Positions 37,501-42,053 of a DNA stretch of 64,000 bases are shown here, in pieces. Numbering within the stretch: the stretch's first letter is position 1; each line of letters begins with the position of its first letter. A program made the translations under genes and the position numbers. Source of the stretch: Nemertoderma westbladi (Eukaryota > Xenacoelomorpha > Nemertodermatida > Nemertodermatidae); the NCBI GenBank assembly GCA_032718475.1, contig JAUCBJ010004223.1:1-64000 (forward strand), read 5' to 3'. The notes under the pieces are model-generated. The model was given only the letters and a program-made list of their open reading frames with translations. It was not told where the DNA came from and made no database searches.

Positions 37501-38489
37501 CTACTGTAGCACCATTAAATTTAAGTGGGGCAATACCTGATTTATTATTACGCTTTGAATTCACATATTTAAAAATGGCCTCAGGGTTATTTGATGAAAG
37601 AATATGGTTTTCACGTATGCAAGCATTTCGCAAAATAGCCCGGGATACTTCTTTTGTGCACCTGTTGTATTCAGTGAAACCTAGCGGGGTGTGTCTCCGC
37701 CGCCAAAGAAGTTTCTTTTTTTGCTGTAGTTTCCTAATATGTTCAGGATGCGCCTTCCTATTGCCTTTCTTTCTGTTGCTTTTGATTTAGTCGAGTGTCG
37801 TTTCGCAATATTCAATGAGGTCTGTCAGATAGTCAGGTGAAGTTCCACGATATATCTTGTACATGCTGGTCACGATACCTTGGTGAACCCTTTCACGGAT
37901 TGGGAGCCAGTTTATGTTAGAGTAGTGTGAATAATCAATGTGCACTCGATCGCCCAGAAAAATACAGAAGCGAATGCACTTCCGCTGAAGCACATCTATC
38001 TTCTTCCGCCATCTAGCCGTTGTTCCAAAGTGCATAGTCTATATAAGGTTGTATGAGGGGATTACATAGCATTCGCCGCTGTCCCGATTTTAGTACATTA
38101 GCATGACGATATAAAAAAACGTATCCTCTGGTTACCTTTCAGCCTTTCATTGCTACACTTTCGGCCATTTCTTTACAAGACAATGTTTGGTCCAGCTGGC
38201 AAAATACTGACATAGGTAAAGGACTGATGAAGAGACTGGTATTACAGTATTAATCTGTTAATTTCCCATTACGGTGGACCCGGTAGGCGGTAGCTGGGTA
38301 GGCCTACATGTAGGGGGTAGGCCTAAACTTTAATTTTATCATTTAGTCCTAACCTAAATAGGCCCTACAAAACCAGAAAACTGCACAAGAAATCTAGAAA
38401 TATATGAATGTGATTACTGGATTACTGGATTATGAACTTACCCCGGTTCCGTTGTCACAAACAATTACTTTTTTCCCGCTACTATCCAT
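1408..38489 (-). CDS. ACTR2: Actin-related protein 2 (ARP2), seven exons, C-terminus outside window
   Basis: ARP2 is the ATP-binding actin-like subunit of the Arp2/3 complex, which nucleates branched actin filaments in the cytoplasm. I spliced it by hand from seven minus-strand exons: 38489-38442, 34249-34104, 31901-31721, 27743-27534, 22770-22621, 10197-10020 and 1508-1408. All introns are GT-AG and all junctions keep frame (phases 0,2,0,0,0,1,0). The product is 338 residues and aligns with ARP2 of other animals without an indel. The nucleotide-binding signatures are present: [13 protein letters not shown] (residues 12-24), DSGDGVTH in exon 4 and [11 protein letters not shown] spanning exons 6 and 7. 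The expected full length is about 394, so about 56 residues lie left of base 1. No stop or frameshift is seen in any exon, so the gene looks functional. Its introns total more than 36 kb and are mostly tandem repeats and transposons. Family assignment is near certain; the exact splice ends are inferred from frame and consensus. Confidence 0.97.
1679..2722. mobile_element. Foldback DNA element, 1032 bp, with 6 bp target duplication
   Basis: The element runs 1685-2716. Its left end CCAAGGTGTACTAAATAACA is exactly complementary to its right end, and the two arms stay complementary over about 400 bp with scattered differences. They meet in an AT-rich centre near 2150-2290. The direct repeat TTTTGA flanks both ends (1679-1684 and 2717-2722), as expected for a target-site duplication. 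No transposase is encoded; the small ORFs inside are byproducts of the arms. This is a non-autonomous foldback or long-TIR MITE-like element in ARP2 intron 6. The superfamily is not determined. Confidence 0.88.
2723..3061. other. AT-rich intron 6 sequence
   Basis: AT-rich low-copy DNA between the foldback element and the 67 bp array. No gene, RNA or splice signal of note is visible. Confidence 0.6.
3062..10034. repeat. 67 bp minisatellite (~104 units) containing ARP2 exon 6 end and 5' splice site
   Basis: The period is 67 bp throughout. Read on the minus (transcribed) strand, each unit holds ACATAGTTCTATCTG, identical to the last 15 nt of exon 6, then GTGAGTTCC, identical to the start of intron 6. 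About 50 nt of further intron sequence follow. The native exon end at 10020-10034 is simply the first unit. The central part (about 5.4-9.0 kb) is almost perfectly uniform. Variants (CTACGTAAGG, CATAAAACC, GCGTACTAAGG, ATAAAACTAAGT) cluster towards both ends. The array occupies most of intron 6. Confidence 0.98.
10020..10197 (-). CDS. ACTR2: ARP2 exon 6 (residues 246-304 plus first base of Gly305)
   Basis: After a TTTTAG acceptor the exon encodes [30 protein letters not shown] and FYKHIVLS. The last motif leads into the adenosine-binding loop that is completed by exon 7. It ends on the first base of a glycine codon before donor GTGAGT (phase 1). The last 13-15 nt of this exon plus the donor are present in every unit of the 67 bp array in intron 6. 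The exon lies between two very large introns. Confidence 0.95.
10198..10526. other. Unique intron 5 sequence
   Basis: About 330 bp of low-copy sequence upstream of exon 6 on the minus strand. It includes a polypyrimidine-containing acceptor region at 10198-10215 and a stretch with GAACGAACGTAGTGAGTGAG. No gene is visible. Confidence 0.5.
10527..11085 (+). mobile_element. Truncated DNA transposon end with DUF4817-like HTH coding remnant
   Basis: CAGGGTGTCCCAATAAATTT at 10527 resembles terminal inverted repeats of mariner-type elements. It is followed by an ORF from 10794 with [16 protein letters not shown], then [20 protein letters not shown] and a GTQRPSIS linker. This pattern (an E/DQ-FIV-TYYR helix, a long gap, R-I-RLV-KF, then a G-RP hook) is that of the DUF4817 helix-turn-helix domain found upstream of DDE transposases in arthropods and other invertebrates. 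The ORF runs on into the 31 bp repeat at about 11089, so the catalytic part is missing and only the left end remains. The other inverted terminus was not found. It is probably a dead fragment. Confidence 0.7.
11089..11410. repeat. 31 bp minisatellite, passing into 44 bp units
   Basis: About nine units of GGTCCTATACGATGGCTAAC plus TCGTTCTGCAG, then one or two units of the longer type (with CTCCCGGTTTACTATTTATG) that fills 13803-15669. The shared core CGATGGCTAACTCGTTCT shows that the two arrays belong together and are now split by the LINE at 11411-13800. Confidence 0.95.
11411..12317 (-). pseudogene. LINE endonuclease domain (CR1/L2-like), frameshifted and 3' truncated
   Basis: On the minus strand from 12317, [20 protein letters not shown] with [12 protein letters not shown] is the start of an apurinic-type endonuclease (EEP fold). 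After at least one frameshift the frame at 11971-11657 gives [20 protein letters not shown], both catalytic motifs. Continuing past 11657 it gives [12 protein letters not shown] (the SDH motif), then a linker with [15 protein letters not shown]. The sequence stops abruptly at 11411 against the minisatellite, so no reverse transcriptase follows. The class of element is non-LTR (CR1/L2/Jockey group). It is inactive. Confidence 0.85.
12424..13664 (-). pseudogene. LINE ORF1 remnant (PHD-like finger, coiled coil, RNA-binding domain)
   Basis: Frames from 13664 downwards encode a basic N-terminus, a cysteine-rich stretch ([14 protein letters not shown] then YCGQCSARH) like a degraded PHD finger, and a heptad-rich segment ([20 protein letters not shown]). 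After frame breaks near 13235 and 13100 comes a domain with [38 protein letters not shown], then [20 protein letters not shown]. This is the RNA-binding ORF1 protein layout of CR1/L2-type LINEs. A TAG interrupts it just before the KKKRSKEP part. It lies directly upstream of the endonuclease remnant, in the same orientation, as expected for one element. Confidence 0.75.
13665..13802. other. Probable 5' flank of the minus-strand LINE
   Basis: Short low-copy sequence between the LINE ORF1 remnant and the resumption of the minisatellite. It ends in a TACTTATACTTATACGATGA run. It is probably 5' UTR of the LINE. Confidence 0.4.
13803..15669. repeat. 44/47 bp minisatellite in ARP2 intron 5
   Basis: About 41 units with core GGCTAACTCGTTCTCCCGGT, TTACTATTTATGGGG, (C/T)(C/T)ATA(C/T)GATGAT. 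Units alternate between 44 and 47 bp according to one or two copies of GAT. Variant types (GGGCTATAT, CTCATTCTCCC, GTTTAGTATT) recur in blocks, showing multi-unit duplication. It is the right-hand half of the array begun at 11089. Confidence 0.95.
15670..17360 (+). pseudogene. LINE reverse transcriptase fragment with deleted active-site region
   Basis: Frames on the plus strand contain an RT linker ([20 protein letters not shown]), the RT finger motif [44 protein letters not shown] and palm motif [16 protein letters not shown]. After GGKALSRN the sequence jumps to [10 protein letters not shown], a motif that normally lies well beyond the catalytic FADD/YADD box. Motifs B and C are therefore deleted. 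A TAG at 15938-15940 and another break at about 16046 separate the front parts. A later frame near 17163-17357 shows C-x2-C-x6-H-x2-C ([17 protein letters not shown]), the C-terminal zinc knuckle of some LINEs. Non-LTR element, R1/Jockey/RTE-type class undetermined, dead. It starts directly at the end of the minisatellite. Confidence 0.85.
17430..19165 (+). pseudogene. BEL/Pao LTR retrotransposon pol fragment (integrase, DUF5641), degenerate
   Basis: The frame from about 17430 begins in the region upstream of integrase (INEAEMWLV-type segment: [15 protein letters not shown]), then the H2C2 zinc-binding region ending RRHCKVCRK and the integrase core. The three catalytic acidic residues are recognisable in TGVDYTG, MSDNAST and GGIWERL. 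A TGA at 17999-18001 breaks the zinc region, a frameshift near 18470 follows the catalytic Glu, and a TGA at 18939-18941 plus another shift interrupt the C-terminal DUF5641 domain ([23 protein letters not shown]). The end [12 protein letters not shown] is found in a third frame and stops at 19165. Gag, protease and reverse transcriptase are absent and no LTR is seen. Inactive relic in ARP2 intron 5, antisense to the gene. Confidence 0.9.
19231..22650. repeat. 49 bp minisatellite (~70 units) containing ARP2 exon 5 end and 5' splice site
   Basis: The period is 49 bp. On the minus strand each unit is GAGACCACAGTCCTTGTGG, AATCCTATACT (the last 30 nt of exon 5, encoding [10 protein letters not shown]), then GTAAGTATAACAGTTGATT (intron). 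The native exon end at 22621-22650 forms the first unit. The donor GTAAGT is intact in the units inspected. The exception is the outermost one at 19231, where CTAAGT replaces it. Units beyond about 19.9 kb towards the exon are essentially identical; variants (CGGTTATAC, CTGTTTTAC, CTGTTGTAC) occur only in the distal 14 or so. The array fills the donor end of intron 5. Confidence 0.98.
22621..22770 (-). CDS. ACTR2: ARP2 exon 5 (residues 196-245), its end copied into a minisatellite
   Basis: Acceptor TTTCAG precedes [19 protein letters not shown], then [15 protein letters not shown] and [10 protein letters not shown], a match to ARP2 over all 50 codons. The donor is ACT|GTAAGTAT, a perfect match to U1 snRNA over intron positions +1 to +8. 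The last 30 nt of this exon and the donor are repeated about 70 times in the adjoining intron (19231-22650). Use of a downstream copy would add codons ending in TGA after six residues, so only the first donor gives full-length protein. Confidence 0.95.
22771..22876. other. Acceptor region of ARP2 intron 4
   Basis: On the minus strand, T-rich sequence precedes the TTTCAG acceptor of exon 5. Candidate branch sites are present in this 100 bp. No other feature. Confidence 0.5.
22877..23112. repeat. 19 bp minisatellite in intron 4
   Basis: About 12 copies of TGTTTGTAAAAGCAACATC with some degenerate or partial units and an A-run insertion at 22968. The 72-130 codon open frames across it ([12 protein letters not shown]-type) are repeat translations and have no sign of being genes. 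Confidence 0.95.
23113..23722. other. Unique intron 4 sequence
   Basis: Low-copy, moderately AT-rich sequence. An 84-codon minus frame at 23119-23373 matches no family I know and has no supporting features. Nothing else is recognised. Confidence 0.5.
23723..25606. repeat. 16 bp C-rich minisatellite, G-rich in the ARP2 transcript
   Basis: About 118 copies of a CCCTAACTCTGCCCCA unit with several variants (CCTTTCTAACTC, CCCTAAATCTGC, TCTACCCCA). The minus strand, which is the sense strand of ARP2, reads TGGGGCAGAGTTAGGG, giving dense GGGG and GGG runs. The unit contains the animal telomere hexamer CCCTAA, but the period is 16, so this is not a telomere tract. Confidence 0.97.
25607..26080. other. 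Unique intron 4 sequence
   Basis: AT-rich low-copy DNA. The text near 25690-25870 and 25870-26010 shows loosely similar sentences (GTGATC-GTGTCC, TACTTGTATT-TTCGTCC), so an old duplication is possible. No gene. Confidence 0.4.
26081..26338. mobile_element. Probable transposon terminus with CGAATAA motifs
   Basis: ACCGTATTTACTCGAATAAG at 26082 is followed by tandem-like CTCGAATAAAAGCCC and CTCGAATTAACGCCCC. Similar strings occur at ends of dispersed elements in many invertebrate genomes, which I recall only in general terms. No transposase is seen. It resembles the unit of the following minisatellite and may be its seed. Confidence 0.45.
26339..26915. repeat. CGAATAAACGCCCTCC minisatellite, variable unit 16-22 bp
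   Basis: About 32 copies of CGAATAAACGCC followed by a variable C/T-rich spacer (CTCCC, CCCCCT, long C runs up to 14). The 206-codon minus frame across it (GGRLFGE repeats) is a translation of the repeat, not a credible protein. On the ARP2 sense strand the array is G-rich. Confidence 0.95.
26916..27381. other. Unique intron 4 sequence
   Basis: Low-copy AT-rich DNA; no coding similarity is recognised in the 87-codon minus frame at 26930-27193. Confidence 0.5.
27382..27469. repeat. 44 bp direct tandem duplication
   Basis: Two adjacent copies of a 44 bp unit beginning GAACCGAGGACTACAGCATT and ending TATATCGC, differing only in the final base. It lies 65 bp inside intron 4 from the exon 4 donor. 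Confidence 0.97.
27534..27743 (-). CDS. ACTR2: ARP2 exon 4 (residues 126-195)
   Basis: The acceptor TTTCAG at 27749-27744 opens an exon of exactly 70 codons. It carries [19 protein letters not shown], the ATP phosphate-2 loop [18 protein letters not shown] and the helix [14 protein letters not shown]. It ends at AAG before donor GTGAGA. The methionine at the second codon lies inside the protein and is not a start. Confidence 0.96.
27812..31714. repeat. 22 bp minisatellite (~177 units) filling ARP2 intron 3
   Basis: Unit GGTTCCGATATACTAGATAGAA in an almost unbroken array. It begins at base +7 of intron 3 on the minus strand, immediately after the donor GTCAGT, and leaves only about 70 bp before the exon 4 acceptor. 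The substitution GATACAAGG recurs at 29459, 29745, 30273, 30537 and 30823 (spacings 286, 528, 264, 286 bp, all multiples of 22). This shows a 12-13 unit higher-order repeat. Units near the donor (30.9-31.7 kb) are the most diverged (GTTGCGATA, TAGGAGGTT, ACTAGAAAG). Confidence 0.98.
31721..31901 (-). CDS. ACTR2: ARP2 exon 3 (residues 65-125)
   Basis: The first base completes Arg65 after an ATTAG acceptor. The exon encodes [19 protein letters not shown], then the W-YTFG segment and [10 protein letters not shown], all hallmarks of the actin fold and of ARP2. It ends LE before the donor GTCAGT, a weaker donor than the others in this gene because +3 is C. The 22 bp minisatellite begins at intron base +7, directly after this donor hexamer. 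Phase 0. Confidence 0.95.
31902..32054. other. Intron 2 acceptor-side sequence
   Basis: AT-rich; holds the acceptor and probable branch region for exon 3 (minus strand). Nothing else. Confidence 0.5.
32055..33871 (+). pseudogene. Non-LTR retrotransposon reverse transcriptase, 5' truncated, RT core intact
   Basis: The frame is open from about 32055 to a stop at 33869-33871 (about 605 codons) and extends upstream of the apparent start at 32261. Motifs in order: FEKLLNND linker, [15 protein letters not shown] (finger), [36 protein letters not shown], palm motif [14 protein letters not shown], motif [14 protein letters not shown], motif [10 protein letters not shown], then [10 protein letters not shown] and the thumb or C-terminal part [21 protein letters not shown]. 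The catalytic Asp residues of A and C are present. The endonuclease is missing and an in-frame stop precedes 32055. RTE/Jockey-like class, antisense to ARP2 in intron 2. A recent insertion by its open frame. Confidence 0.88.
33965..34076. repeat. 31 bp short tandem repeat near the exon 2 donor
   Basis: About 3.5 copies of CTAACTATACCCTACCCTAC plus CTACAATAGTC. It lies 28 nt inside intron 2 from the exon 2 donor. On the minus strand each unit includes GTAGGTAGGG, echoing the native donor AG|GTAGGTT. Confidence 0.9.
34104..34249 (-). CDS. ACTR2: ARP2 exon 2 (residues 17-64 plus two bases of Arg65)
   Basis: The exon follows the acceptor CTTCTTTAG and opens with [20 protein letters not shown], completing the ATP phosphate-1 loop. 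It then carries the conserved VGRPIIR stretch and the GDEASEVR segment of actin subdomain 2. It ends with AG of a split arginine codon before donor GTAGGT (phase 2). The length of 146 nt is right for 48 codons plus two bases. Confidence 0.95.
34260..34800. repeat. AT-rich simple repeats in intron 1
   Basis: From 34260 to 34425 there are about four copies of a ~50 bp AT unit (TTATTATATCAATATT-TATATTGATTA). 34440-34620 is AT-rich and non-repetitive. From 34640 to 34795 there is an AATAATAAATTA microsatellite-like tract. Confidence 0.85.
34801..35851. other. Intron 1 sequence without a recognised gene; probable LINE 3' UTR at its right side
   Basis: Low-copy DNA with several GGCCTA palindromes near 34980-35110 and 35500. 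An open plus frame 35542-35976 (144 codons) overlaps the antisense of the LINE at its end and has no recognised similarity, so I do not call it. The part next to 35852 is probably the 3' UTR of the minus-strand LINE. Confidence 0.45.
35852..37784 (-). pseudogene. Non-LTR retrotransposon reverse transcriptase (CR1/Jockey-like), 5' truncated, open frame
   Basis: An uninterrupted minus-strand frame of about 644 codons starts after a TAA at about 37785. It has a basic linker ([14 protein letters not shown]), then an RT domain: PISLT-type [32 protein letters not shown], motif [14 protein letters not shown], motif [15 protein letters not shown], motif [11 protein letters not shown], then [16 protein letters not shown] and a C-terminal domain ([27 protein letters not shown]). 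It ends at 35852. All RT catalytic motifs are intact. The endonuclease is absent because of 5' truncation. Same orientation as ARP2, in intron 1. It may still be a young copy. Confidence 0.9.
37787..38110 (-). pseudogene. C-terminal fragment of another LINE reverse transcriptase
   Basis: On the minus strand, [13 protein letters not shown] then, after a frameshift at about 38030, [30 protein letters not shown] and [13 protein letters not shown]. This is the conserved C-terminal region after the RT of CR1/L1-like LINEs. It ends at a TAA exactly where the other LINE begins, so a second 5'-truncated element appears to have landed next to or inside it. A nested-insertion relic. Confidence 0.8.
38111..38441. 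other. Intron 1 donor-side sequence
   Basis: Low-copy DNA with GTAGGCCTA-type palindromes (38280-38345). It contains the donor of exon 1. No gene. Confidence 0.5.
38442..38489 (-). CDS. ACTR2: ARP2 exon 1 (residues 1-16)
   Basis: The start codon is at 38489-38487 and encodes [16 protein letters not shown], the N-terminus typical of ARP2. It includes the first half of the phosphate-1 loop that contacts ATP. The exon ends GGG and is followed by the donor GTAAGT (38441-38436), phase 0. It is too short to be found by an ORF search. The start is chosen because the residues match the family from Met1 and no upstream in-frame extension is needed. The 5' UTR is unresolved. Confidence 0.95.
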
Positions 38490-39255
38490 GACTGTTTATC
38501 GGTAGATCCAGAGATCAGTAGTTGGAGTTGGCAGTTGGTAGACTGGCTGTCAGGGCCTGGGGTTATACGTACAAATTCACTTTACAATCTCCTGATCTCG
38601 TCAATTTTATGTAATAATTAGGCCACCGACAGACCGGTTAGTCAGGTAGTAGGCTCGTAGTACCGGTATATAGTACTAGAGGTCTATTCTGTCTGTCTCG
38701 TCTGTCTGTATTGCTGTCAGCTGTACCTACCTGTCAGGGTCAGCCTGTAGCCTACTGTCTGACTGTATACTGACAGACTGATGTACCTGCCTATTCCAGT
38801 ATTCTGCTAGTCACCTTTCAGCCTTTAGCTGTTTCCGATTGAGGCGATGAGGCGTAGATGCGTATATCAGTCAGTCAGCATGTAGTACGTAGTACCTACT
38901 GCATGAATGATGTATTGCAGTGCAGTAGGCTGGTAGGCCTGCCCTACTACCATACTGCCATAGGCAGATAGGCCTAGCAATGCCTAGTGTAGTAGGCCTA
39001 TAATACTATCCTACTGTCTGACTGTCAGACTGTAATATCAGAATATACAGACTGACAGATATAATATACAGACAAATATCAGAATATAGGCCTCTAAACT
39101 AAAACTGACCGTCAGACCGTTGTGTTGTTCTGTAGCTGTGTAGTGAATGAATTCAAAATCACAAGAAGAAGGAAGTGATTGTCTGATTGGTGTACAGGCT
39201 ACCAGTACAGTACAGCCAGACCCAGGTTGGAATTTATGTAGAGTTTGCTCAACAT
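38490..39255. promoter_or_regulatory. Presumed ARP2 5' UTR and promoter region
   Basis: This is the sequence upstream of the ARP2 start codon on the minus strand. It is rich in CTGTCTG/CAGACAG and GGCCTA palindromes. No TATA box or initiator can be assigned and no start site is claimed. An additional 5' non-coding exon further right is possible. The call rests on position only. Confidence 0.35.
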
Positions 39256-39378
39256 GTGTGGCGCGGATTAAGGATCCTGGCGCGTAGTGACAGGGGCGTG
39301 TGGCGCGGATTAAGGATCCTGGCGCGTAGTGACAGGGGCGTGTGGCGCGCATTGAGGATTCTGGCGGTCCTGGCGCGA
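39256..39378. repeat. 42 bp tandem repeat, GC-rich
   Basis: Two full and one partial copy of GTGTGGCGCGGATTAAGGAT plus CCTGGCGCGTAGTGACAGGGGC (39256, 39298, 39340). CpG-rich by comparison with its surroundings. Confidence 0.95.
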
Positions 39379-40305
39379 ATATGGATGTAGGGTTAGGTTA
39401 GGACAGTAGGAGGTAGCGTCGCAGTGCACTGGCAACACATCCCACTCTACAGTTCTATTTGAAATTATTCCATAGGTTTAAAAAGATTGAAAAATGTCCG
39501 CTCGCTTCGCTCGCGTTTATACTGTCAGACTGTAAGCCTACTCTTAGCACTGTCTAGCTGTGGACAAATGGAAACGACAGATTGAGCATGACCATTAAAA
39601 ATATGACTTGTTTCAAAAGTTTTTCAATTGTCAGATTCTTCAAACCAATAAAATCATGACAGCCTGCATGATTCAGCAGAATTTCCGTGCTCGCTACACT
39701 CAGACACTCGCCAGCTCGGAATTTAATGACATCTGCATTTCTGCATTTGAAAACAGCCGGTTTGCCTACTTTAAATGCTGAAATGTTAAAATTTTCGTGC
39801 TCGCTACGCTCGCATCTTGATCACGTCTGCATTTAAAAACAGTCAGTTGACTACTACTACTACCTGACTACCACGACTACTAGTAACTACAACTACAGCA
39901 CTGTCTGACTATTACTGTCAGACTGTATTTATGTTAACATAATTCAGTAATTGGAAAATTTCCTTGCTCGCTACGCTCGCATTTTATTGTTAAAATACTG
40001 TAGGGCTACAGCATTATAAACTGATAAATTATTACAATTAAGCAATTCAGCAATTACTGCAAAATTTCATAGTCAATTGTTGGCTTGGCGCGCATTAGAT
40101 ATCATGGCTGGCGCGATTTTCGTTTAACCAGAACGCGTGTGGCGCGCTTTTTGTCAGTATTCCATATAGGAGCCAGACCAGCAGACAGCAGTACAGCACT
40201 TTTATACAGATAAATCCCAAAGTCAGTCAGACAATCGATGATACAAGATGATACAAACCATGTCCTGTAGCCTGTAGGCTGTTGATACATGGCAGTGAAA
40301 CAACT
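39379..40305. other. Non-coding region with repeated GCTCGCTACGCTCGC palindromes
   Basis: No gene. It holds at least four copies of a GC-rich imperfect palindrome (CTCGCTTCGCTCGCG near 39494; CTCGCTACACTC near 39691; CTCGCTACGCTCGCAT near 39803 and 39967) in AT-rich context. GGCGCG motifs occur near 40088 and 40141. Confidence 0.6.
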
Positions 40306-40935
40306 AGGAGGCATTAGAACATCGTAATTTCAAGCAGTCTCTGTCTCTGATTGGACGGGGCACGGGGGCGTTAGAACATCGTAATTTCAAGCAGTATCTG
40401 TCTCTGATTGGACGGGGGCGTTAGAACATCGTAATTTCAAGCAGTCTCTGATTGGACGGGGCGTTAGAACATCGTAATTTCAAGCAGTCTCTGTCTCTGA
40501 TTGGACGGGGGCGTTAGAACATAGTAATTTCAAGCAGTCTCTGATTGGACGGGGCGTTAGAACATCGTAATTTCAAGCAGTCTCTGTCTCTGATTGGACG
40601 GGGGCGTTAGAACATCGTAATTTCAAGCAGTCTCTGTCTCTGATTGGACGGGGGCGTTAGAACATAGTAATTTCAAGCAGTCTCTGATTGGACGGGGCGT
40701 TAGAACATCGTAATTTCAAGCAGTCTCTGTCTCTGATTGGACGGGGGCGTTAGAACATCGTAATTTCAAGCAGTCTCTGTCTCTGATTGGACGGGGGCGT
40801 TAGAACATAGTAATTTCAAGCAGTCTCTGATTGGACGGGGCGTTAGAACATCGTAATTTCAAGCAGTCTCTGTCTCTGATTGGACGGGGCGTTAGAACAT
40901 CGTAATTTCAAGCAGTCTGTGTCTCTGACTGGACG
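40306..40935. repeat. ~51/44 bp minisatellite
   Basis: About 13 copies of GGCGTTAGAACATCGTAATT plus TCAAGCAGTCTCTGTCTCTG and ATTGGACGGG. Shorter units lack one or more TCTCTG blocks. Long and short units alternate in a regular pattern. It shares GGCGTTAGA with the neighbouring 29 bp array. Confidence 0.95.
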
Positions 40936-40998
40936 ATTAAAATATTTGAATATTAAACCAATAATAAAGCGCTTGAAGTAGGTGGTTCTAATGACAAT

Positions 40999-41079
40999 AA
41001 AAAAGGCATTAGAGATTTCTAATTAATATTAAAGGCGTTAGAGATTTCTAATTAATAATAAAGGCATTAGAGATTTGTA
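40999..41079. repeat. 29 bp repeat, left segment
   Basis: Nearly three units of AGGCATTAGAGATTTCTAAT plus TAATAATAA before a LINE insertion at 41080. Continuous with the array resuming at 42047. Confidence 0.95.
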
Positions 41080-42053
41080 TAGATAGATTTATTTATACAT
41101 TATGTAAAAACAATAACAAATACACCAAACAATGTACCGGTATAAAGGTATTGTCCAACATAACATATAGGATTACCCCTAAAGCTTTGCAGCTTATTTC
41201 CAAGGGGGTCCTTTATGTTACTTGGTTACAAATACAATATTACACTACCTAACCTAAAACCAATATAAAACGTAATTACACTATGTACATGTACAACTTT
41301 ACCGAGAGCGTGACAATGCCCGACTCAACGATAAAGATGTAATGTACAGAACAATTTATTATAAAACGTAATTACAGTATAAATAGTAAATAATTAATAA
41401 ACTAATAACTTACTGTAGGACTATTGTACCTATTTTTACATTGCACACGGAGATGAGATTTAACTGCAGATTTAAAAGAATGTTGATTATCTAGGTTTTT
41501 AATTTCATTAGGCAGAGCGTTCCAATTTTTAATGCCGTTAAAAAAGAAAGTATAAGATTCAAAGGATTTACAATTCGGGAGGTAGAAGTTTGAAGCACTA
41601 GCTCTGGTACTGTAAGAGTGTATATCGCGTACTCTGTTGAATTTTTGTTTTAGGTAATTGGGACATTTACCATTATACACTTTATGCACATGGTTAAGGC
41701 GTAGCTGCTTAACTCTACTATCTAAGTTAAGTAGTCCAGATTCAGAAAAGTCATCTGGAGTTAGGTGGTGCCTAGGTTTGTAGTCTTTAATAAATCGTAC
41801 TACTTTATTCTGAGCTACTTGTAATTTACATTTAAGCTGTTTGGTTAAGCCTTCATACCTAGAAGAGCACGCATAGTCCATGTGACACTGTATTAAAGAA
41901 GAGCAAAGTAACTTGCGGGAGTCGGTGTTCAAACTATTTTTATTTCTGTATAGAAACCTAAGCCTACTGTTAACTTTCGAGAAAATATTTTTCACTGTAC
42001 TTTCTCCTGATAAGCAGTTATCCAATGTGGCGCCTAAATATTTAATATTTGTA
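41073..42053 (-). mobile_element. 5'-truncated LINE inserted into the 29 bp array, 7 bp target duplication
   Basis: The insert 41080-42046 is flanked by ATTTGTA at 41073-41079 and 42047-42053. Both flanks are 29 bp array sequence, so the element jumped into an existing array. On the minus strand it carries an open frame (42025-41402, 207 codons or more) for the C-terminal part of a non-LTR RT: KVNSRLRFLYRNKNSL, LLCSSLIQCHMDYA, KLQVAQNKVVRFI, LRLNHVHKVYNGKCPNYL, FFNGIKNWNALPNEIKNL. About 320 bp of 3' UTR follow, ending in a TAGATAGATTTATTTA-like tail at the left. The RT catalytic core is absent. Confidence 0.9.

Noticed and set aside
39038-39390. ORFs of 67-104 codons on both strands with repeated peptides
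   Set aside because: Translations of the 42 bp tandem repeat on both strands; no independent support.
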